From Liolophura sinensis (taxonomy: Eukaryota > Mollusca > Polyplacophora > Chitonida > Chitonidae): a stretch of DNA of 64,000 nucleotides. Made by a program: the position numbers and the translations under genes. The stretch covers positions 54,291,249 to 54,355,248 of the forward strand of contig NC_088295.1 of assembly GCF_032854445.1 (NCBI RefSeq), written 5' to 3'. Position 1 is the stretch's first letter, and each line of letters starts with the position of its first letter. Shown in pieces: positions 24,001 to 33,000 of this stretch. The notes under the pieces are model-generated. The model searched no databases. It worked only from the letters and a program-made list of their open reading frames with translations, and was not told the origin of the DNA.

Positions 24001-27000
24001 TCCAGTTTGAGCAGAATGATTGGAAACTTAACACTCTACCACCTGTACTGCCACTCTTTGGAAGTACTTAGTCTTAATGAAATCAGTTTTCTGTCTTTAT
24101 TCCATGGGCCGGACATGATATTGGTACCACCTGAGGTGGCCAAACCTTATTGGTACTAACATGTTTATAGGGTCAGTAGACAAATTTCAAAAATGTAACA
24201 TTCAGTAGTAATTCCCCCATGACAAAGACTTGGTTGTACTATCCAAAGGTGCTTGTCATTAACCTGCAGCTATCACTTGTAGATTTTCTAGGGATACATC
24301 AACTACTTCCAGAGAGATCAACCCAAAACATTGTTTGATAATCCGAAGATTTTCGCTGTTTATATGATGAAATTGTGCCGACACTCTCGTACATTAGAAG
24401 CTCTAGATTATACACAAACAGGAATTTTCTTCCAGAAATAGCAGTATTAACCTATAATCATTCAGTTATAAATTCCTCAAGAAGTGGTGCAGGGGAGGAA
24501 TAGAAACTGATGGTAGGAGTTAATGAAAACAATGAAAAACTCTTAATTTCTTATAAGGGATGATCTCTTTCTAAATCAAAAAGTGCTACGCTTGACAGAT
24601 TTAACATCAAGGTCAAAACATCTACAAACAATCTTGTTTCAGAAGAGTTGGATGATTTTTGGATGAGAAGACAAATCTTCTCCTTTATCCAGACAGCTTG
24701 ACCATACAACGTACCAATGACTGCCAACACCCAGGTTTCCGTAATTAAAATCAGTATGCAATTAAGACACCAAATTAAGGGACAAGATTTTAGTTAAACA
24801 TCCATGGCACCCGCTGACAGATAATTGAGAGTATGAATATCTCTCTGAAAGAATGAAAAGTCTTGCAGTGTCCTTTAGTGTTTGGGGACATGGAAAAACT
24901 TTACTGTGTGCCATTTGGAATTTACCATTTGGATATTTAGACCTGAAGTCAATAGTTAATTGTTAATACAAGCATAATAGAATGCCCTAAAATGTAAGAA
25001 AACATAGTCTTCTGTCGTTTTCTGGCTGCAAAGAAAACTGCTGATGCAGTCCTTCTAACTGCTGTAGCTCACCCCTCTCCCAACCCAGAGAGGGCTAAAA
25101 TGTCAGCAAATGTCTTTCGTCAACAATCTGCCTCTATGTTTGAGAAGCTTAAATTAGTTAAGGAAGTATTCCTAAAGGTAAACACTCTCTTCCTTAGTTG
25201 ATTAGGGGTTCAAATAGAGCTGTTGTTGTATGACTGTTGGCATTATATGAAAAGGGGCATAAACCATAAAGCTACCCATCTGCTAGAGCTATCGTATTAA
25301 AACCTGAACAAAAGACATGTAAATCAGCTGGAAAATTAGCATGGAGGTTTGGCCACCCTTTGAGGTACCAGTATGTGAAATTTTGGGCCTTGGCCCATGG
25401 ATTACTAATATTTGTACATTTTATGCTGAACAACCTCTTCTTCCTCTGATCAGAAATCAGAAGTCATAATGAAGCCATTCGTTGTCAGTATAAATCTACT
25501 TGGGGATTTTACACTCAGCGTGGAGACATTATGTTGGAATATGGTGTAGACTTTACAGTTTTAAGGAAAAGTGAAAAGTTTTTCCCCCCATGACCATCTG
25601 GTAACCTTGAGAAATAATTTATGCTCGTTTATAAAATTTGGTAAGTTTACATTGTCATGATCAACAGTTAATGCAGTTTCATGTTTATCTGAGTTGGAGA
25701 TCAAGTATTTCTTAAAATAATTTTTCAGTGAGTGAATTACTTGTCTTTTTTTTTTAGTAGTGTAGATGAATTAGTTTTTGTCTTGTCTGCATGTTTCATC
25801 TGGTTTCTATCCTCTTGCATGGCTGTCGATTTTCTCACCTATCATTTTTGACCTGGGACTAGGTGGCTCTGTAAAAGGGTGATTCTGTCTGTCAGTCTGT
25901 TGATCTGTCAGAATTGTCAACATCCTATCATTTAACCTGCACCTCCTATCTCTGAACTTGGGCCATTCACCTAACATGGGCTCTGGGTGATAGACCACAC
26001 TAAATCCTCTGCGAGGAGAATGTTACAGCTGTCATGAATTTATACATGTAATGAAAAGATTAAACAGGACATACCGGTAAATCGACCATTTGTGTAGGTC
26101 TGTAGTACATCTTGACCATACATCTTGACCATAGAACTAGATTACATGTTTAAAAGATGAGCAATTAACAGTTGTTGTTATTGCTGTAATTTTGTGAAGG
26201 GGTCTGTCAAGCACAACATGTACTTAACACGTTTGTGAAATGATGTCCAGGTGCGCGTGCTAATAATGCAGGAATCCTGTCGGCTGGCCTTGAGTGATAT
26301 GTTATGGCTTTTAATCTGTTACACACCTTGGATGAAATTTTCCACTTCAGGTATTTTCTCGTGTTAATTTCAACACAGTATCACCCAGACTACTGGGCTG
26401 AATTCACTGAAATTTCCCTTGTGGATTCACGGCTGGCTTCAACACATTGGATCAGATTTAGTCACATTGTTGACCTTTGACTTATTTTCTGAGGTCATAT
26501 TGTGTTCTTATTTTGTGATCAGCCTCAGGCTGAATACACGTCTAGTTAGTTGATCTTTATGTAAATAAATGACGCCCTGAAAGACACAATAACAATGATA
26601 AACAACAATTAGTCAGTCTATCAATCATTCTGCATGGGCCAGAGTAGATGATTTCAACTTTGAGGTGGGCTGACCTAGCGGCTGATCTTCTTGATGATTG
26701 CTCATGGTGAACTTTTTTTTTGCCTCAGCTTGAATTTGGTTTCAGAGATAAAACACTGAAAGTTGCTTCACTGTTTTAGTGGTCAAGCTCAGTGTTAGCG
26801 CCAAAAGTAAAATCTATCCACCTCATGGATGCAAGATTTCAGAGAAAGAAATACAGTTGTTACTCTGTTTGCACAGAAAAGAAGCATGGAGCACTCAGAC
26901 TGTGTGTCTGACACTGAAAGGCCTAGCAAGAAAATGAACTCCTGAATAGATGTTGAGGAAGGTTTCCACACTGGCATTATGCCAAATTCAATCTTGTATT

Positions 27001-30000
27001 CTTTCATTTGTGAACTTATTTGCTCATATTAACTGGTAAATAACAACATTTGATTTTTATTCGGTGGAAGACTTAATATTTATAAGAAAAATTCCGTTTA
27101 GTGATGTTGCTAAGGTTTCATTTTTAGATGATTTATTTCTTTTTTTCTTTTTGTTTTCATTCATGTCATTTGTTTCAAGATGTTAGTTGTACTGTAGACT
27201 ATTGTCTCCCTTAAATAGGGCACATGGAAATAATACTGAGGCCATCCAATGATTTTGCCCACACTAAGCTGTTCATCTCATGTAGTTGAACAGCTGGTTT
27301 TGCCATGGAAACCATCAAATTTCCTTTTGAAATTATTGCTAGAGTGATAGGAGAAAAATTGTATAAGTTGTTGATGTGTGCTGTCTTCAGGCACGCTCTT
27401 CTGATAGTATTCAGAAGATTTGCACCAATATGAAGACTTGTTTCAGTCACATATTGTACCAGTTGCATAGTCTAGAAAACAACTCTTACTACATAGATTT
27501 TAGGTCATATCATTACTGTACAACATTTATTTTCTCTCGAGTTGAAAATCATTTCAGCTGGAGTCGAATCGCTATCTACATGTATGCTCTCTGAAATTAT
27601 AAGATGCTGAGATCAAAATCATTGTTTTGCACGCAAACTTTGGTTTGACAGATACCTTTCTCGTGGTGGCTGGATTTGGTTTTTGTTTTAATTCATAGAA
27701 ATAATATTAATTTCTTTTTTTTTCTTACAATTACATGCATGTAAAGATCAAGAAGTTCATGTCATTGATGATTTTAGTTTTGTCTGTTTATTGTCAGACG
27801 GCCAAAACAATCATCTATTTTGCATATGTTCTAGGACAGCACAGTGTCATGAACTCTAGATCTGATCTCTGATTCATTCAATAAAAGACATGGTCAGTGT
27901 TCAGGACTGTAAAATGGTGGAATGAATTGGAGTTTGTAAATCTGGGAGTGAAGAGGGTTCCAGTCTAATGGTAGAGGAGGTGGCAGCATTCTTATCCAGG
28001 GCGAGTCACCTGACCGCAGACGTGCAAGAGACGGCCTGTTCTTTTATCAAACTACTGGTACTTGGGTTGACTTAAAATGCATGTGGTTCTCGCCTGTATG
28101 CATGTAGATAGATTATTTTTCAGTTTTGTCAGTAAATACATGCACTCTTCTCTTGATGTCTCATGAACATTTTGTCAGCCACTGTCCAGGGGCAAATTTT
28201 ACAATGATTTCACAACAAACGCCTGGCTTAATCTCCATGGTAACAAGTGTCAAGTCAGATATTCATATACCTTGAATAGTCACAAAACCCATTGAGAAAA
28301 GAACCTAAAACACCAGTTCCCAATATGGAGTAACATATCAACAGTAAATAAAGCTGGTAACATTTAAGATAGCAGTCATCATTTCCAGTGAAACAGGGAA
28401 GACTGAAAACATGAGGACAAAATTCAAAACTCAGGGTCCTTGAATACTTTCCATGTCAGATACAGATATCTCAGTCCAGCTTGAAGACAGACATTGCCAT
28501 GGTAACTCTGTGTGATGCATCATGATAGCTTTGTAAAATTTGCCCCAGGGATATTGTTTATAGTGTGTGGTAAGAGTTTGTGAACAGGTTATTGTCTTCT
28601 ACAGCCCACTCTGCAGATCCTGTGCTCCCCAGCTTCCCGTACTCCAAATGCATGAGGGCTGTGGAAAGACTGGAGCAGGAACGCAACAGGAAGCTACAGG
28701 AGAAACGTGTGATTGGGCGGGTGACGACCAGGATGTATGAGACAGATTATCACATCAGCGTTAGGAGGGTCAACTTCAGGTGGCAGAGAGGCATCAAGAT
28801 AGGCGAGTAGGAAATGACAACCTTAAGGGCCTGAGCTTATTGATGTCACATGAAACCAGTCTAGGGATTGCAGTAGCTCCATGAATCCATTTTTTGAATG
28901 AAATCATGGTTATGTTATCCATCTTGCAATTGTAATGTTTAATTGGATGAGCTGATCATTGAAACTTTTGGAGACCAATGAAAACTATGATTTATTTATA
29001 TAATTTGTGAGGATACTTAGACATTTAGAGGTCTGTCTTTGACAGATTATGTAAGAAGCAACACTAGTATTTGGTTTTGTGTGGCTCATGGAAAGCTTGA
29101 CACTAGGTCATGGTGAGTTTACATGATGGTATATGCTCATTGACATTTGGAGGAGATGCCTGTACCTGGTTGCATCCAGGATAACAGAAATCCTACAAGT
29201 ATATGGGGAAGGCTGTACCTGAAGAAATTCAGTAAAACTGCCGAACTATATGATTTTATGGGACTCCTGTACAGGATATCACTATCAGAAATGCAATCTG
29301 CATGTTAATGCCTCACCGATCTCTTTTTTCACAGCCAGCTCGAAGCAGTGACTTAGGAGCTTCTCACCAATGCGGTTGCTGTGAGTTCAAGTCCAGCTCT
29401 TCCTGGCTTCCTCTCCAGCCATAATTGGGATGGTCTGGCAGCAACCTGCGGATGGTTGTGGATTTCTTCGGGGCTCTGCCTGGTTTCCTCCCACCATAAT
29501 GCTGGCCATTGTCATATAAGTGAAATATTCTTGAGTATGGCGTAAAACACCAACCAAATGAATAAATCAGTAAAGAAATAAATCTTCTCTTGCAGGTGAG
29601 GGTCAGTTTGGGAAGGTCTACACAGCTGTCAACATGGACACCGGCGAACTGATGGCCATGAAGGAGGTGAGTTACATGTACTCAAAGAGGAATATTGATA
29701 TATGTGTATTTTCACAGGCAATTTGTAGATTGTCTCACTCTCACTTTCATTGTGGCCTGGGTGACAAGAATGATCCAATGAAAACTATTGAATGCTTCTC
29801 TTGGCATCTTTCCATGCTATTTTCGTACTTACATACTTCCACATTACTTTGGTGGTTGTGTTAAACATTAGACATTTTGGGAATTAGCCTTGAGATTATT
29901 TACGTGAAATGTTCATCTTGGTTGATGAAACGTCACAATTTTGCATCAATATTCTCAAGTTCTCTGAATTGGGCCTTAACTCTATGACAAAATAGTATGT

Positions 30001-33000
30001 CCCAGGAAAAGGTACTACCAGATATGTAGACTTGCATTTTTCAAAACTGTATTTTGATGCAATTAATGTTTGTGTAATTAATGAACCATGGTTAAATTTC
30101 AGATGAAATTCCAGCCAAATGACCATCAGGCATTCAAGGGAATTGCTGATGAAATAAAGAACTTTGAAGGAATCGAACATAAAAATTTGGTCCGCTATTA
30201 TGGCGTAGAAGTACATAAGGTAATATTATACATAGTTGTGAGAAATGTTACGGGATGCAAATGTTAACAGGTAATAATAATTTGGGTCTGGAATATACCA
30301 TGGAAGGGTTTGATACTCTGTTACTTTCAGCAGACATGAGATTTAAATGTCTCCTTCACCTGAGTCTGGCAAATCTGGAATGAAATCACTGAATGACAGT
30401 GTGTTAAAAAAATCAGTCATGAGAAATGAGAAAAGTTGAGATTTACTTGATTCACAGCTAGGAAAGTAGGAACAACTTGATTAAGTGCACACCCACTTAT
30501 AACATCTTTACTTGTACATTAATTGCAGTGTATTTTTCTGGTTTGGAGTCTTTACTTCACAAACAAACAAACAAAAATTGTGAAAAACATGCCTTGATTT
30601 CCAGGATTAGGACTGGTCATCTTGAAAGCTTTCAAATTATTGGCTGTGTAGAAAAAAATGTAGGCATCAGTTTAAAGAATAGGTATTGAACTTTCGAATG
30701 ATTGGTAGAATTGAATTTCTACATGTAGTATATTTTGTCCATTGCAAAAAATAATAAAATAAATTTTATATATTTTGTATGTTTATATATGTGCGAAGTG
30801 CCAAAAGCGTAGTAATCGGAGAAAGATATCCTTTGTTGTCCGCTTCGCCGTAAATCAACATAAATCATGTTTCTTTATTCAGGTTACTTTTCCAATGCAA
30901 TTTCCAATGAATTTAAAGTTAAAGCCGGATGGGTTTACTCTGGGCATTTCAATTTTCTCCACCCTCGAAACTCATAGCCGATATACATGCGAGTTAGTGG
31001 TCCTTCTATTTTTGAATTGAAATAATCAGGACTACATTGTATATGCACATACTGTATATAAGTATTTGTTGTTTTTTTTGTGTGTGTTGAAAGGATGAGT
31101 TGTTGATATTCATGGAGTACTGTGACAGAGGAACCATTGAGGATGCTGCAAAGTTGGGGTTACCAGAGCACATGATCAGGAAGTACACGCGGGACATTCT
31201 TGTGGCCATACACACTTTACATGAACATGGTATTGTTCATAGAGATATTAAAGGTAAGCTAAACAGTGTTCACAGTGATATCAGAGGCACACTAAAACTT
31301 GTTCACTGATATATGAAAGGTAAGCTAAAGTTTGTTCACTTAGATATCAAGGGTTGGCCAAAACATTGTTCACAAGAGATATCAGATGTAAGTTAAAAAT
31401 TGTTCACTGAGATATCAAAGGTAGTGCAAATATAGTTCACTGAGATAAAAAAAAAAACATAAGTTGATCATTGCTTATGGAAGTATCAGAAGTAAACCAA
31501 ACATTGTTCACTGAGATGTCAAAGGGTAGCTAATTTGATGTGATTCAAGTGTTGTTGATTGAGATAACAAGGGTACACGTAAGTTATTAATCTTCAGCTC
31601 CGTTGTGTTGACGAAGGTAACAAAGCTAAGCTGATTATCATTTAACATTTCGGATGTATGAGGTAACAAAGTTAGGCTAATCACTGTATTTATCTTAAAG
31701 TTTTGCCTGCAAGAATACACTTTCAGAGCACAGAAAGGCCTTAAAAATGATACTTTTGATGCCAACGACAATGAATCAGACTTCAGGAAAAACTCTTAAA
31801 AGTGGCCTCCAAAAGTGGATGAATCGCTAAGGTTTAAGCATAATGTGTCAGTTGAAAAAAAATAAACTCCTGGTGAAATTTAATATCTTGAAAACATTGC
31901 TGTTGAATAATTATTTTAACACCAACACAGCTTGGTCACTGTGAGTTCAAGTCCAGCCCATGCTGGCTCCTCTCCGGCCGTATGTGGGAAGGTCTGTCAG
32001 CAACCTGCGGATGGTCGTGGGTTTCCCCCGGGCTGTGCCCGGTTTCCACCCACCATAATGCCGGCCACCGTCGTATAAGTGAAATATTCTTGAGTACGGC
32101 GTAAAACACCAATCAAATAAATAAATAAACCAACACGGCTTAGTGTACAGATCTGAAAGCAGTAATTGCACTGTCATCATTCTGAACTACAGTATAGTAC
32201 ATGCAGGTCTATGGTATTCCAGTTGCTTTGTTCTGTGTTTCAGGAGCAAATATATTTCTGACATCGGATGGGTGCTTGAAACTGGGTGACTTTGGGTGTT
32301 CTGTTCGATTAAAGAGCCACACAACGATGCCTGGGGAAGTAAACGCACTTGTGGGAACTACAGGTAATGGGTCTGACCTCAAGTTTGTGTAAACCAAACC
32401 AAACATTCCAACCTAATTAACCAGTCGCTGTTGCTGGTTAACAAACATTTACATTTTACCACATATATGGAAAATATGCAATGACCATGCACTCAACAGT
32501 GACTTTGCGTAAAGTTTTTCTCTTGTAAACAGAACTAAAAGTAACTTGTACCCACTAATCAGTTTATTTTCAATGGTGAATGTCAAAGCTTTACACAAGA
32601 TGTATTTTCAGTGACATGAACTGAAGAGTTAGACCTACATTCAGTTCGCCAGCAACCTGTGGATGGTCGTGGGTTTCCTGCAGATTCTGCCTGGTTTCCT
32701 CTCATAATAATACTGGCTGCAGTTGTATAAGTTAAATATGGAATATGGCATAAAACAAAAATCGTACGATAGATAAATAAATAGTTCCCTTATGACATGA
32801 ATAGAGCTGCATGTACATATGAATAATGTATGTATATATACAAATAGTGAGAAAATTGGGGGCAGAGGTGGTTAGCATGCCAGAGCGGCACAATAACGAA
32901 GGAGACTGTCACTGTGAGTTCAAGTCCAGCTCGTGCTGGCTTCCTCTCCAGCCATACATGGGAAGGTCTTCCAGCAACCTGTGGAAGGTTGTGGGTTTCC

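Noticed and set aside
24998-25201. Extra MAP3K4 exon ending CTAAAG|GTAAAC
   Set aside because: No convincing acceptor with phase 1, no homology, and it sits inside the inverted-end element.
28803-28810. GT donor at GGCGA|GTAGGA for exon 17
   Set aside because: Puts exon 18 out of frame and destroys the glycine loop.
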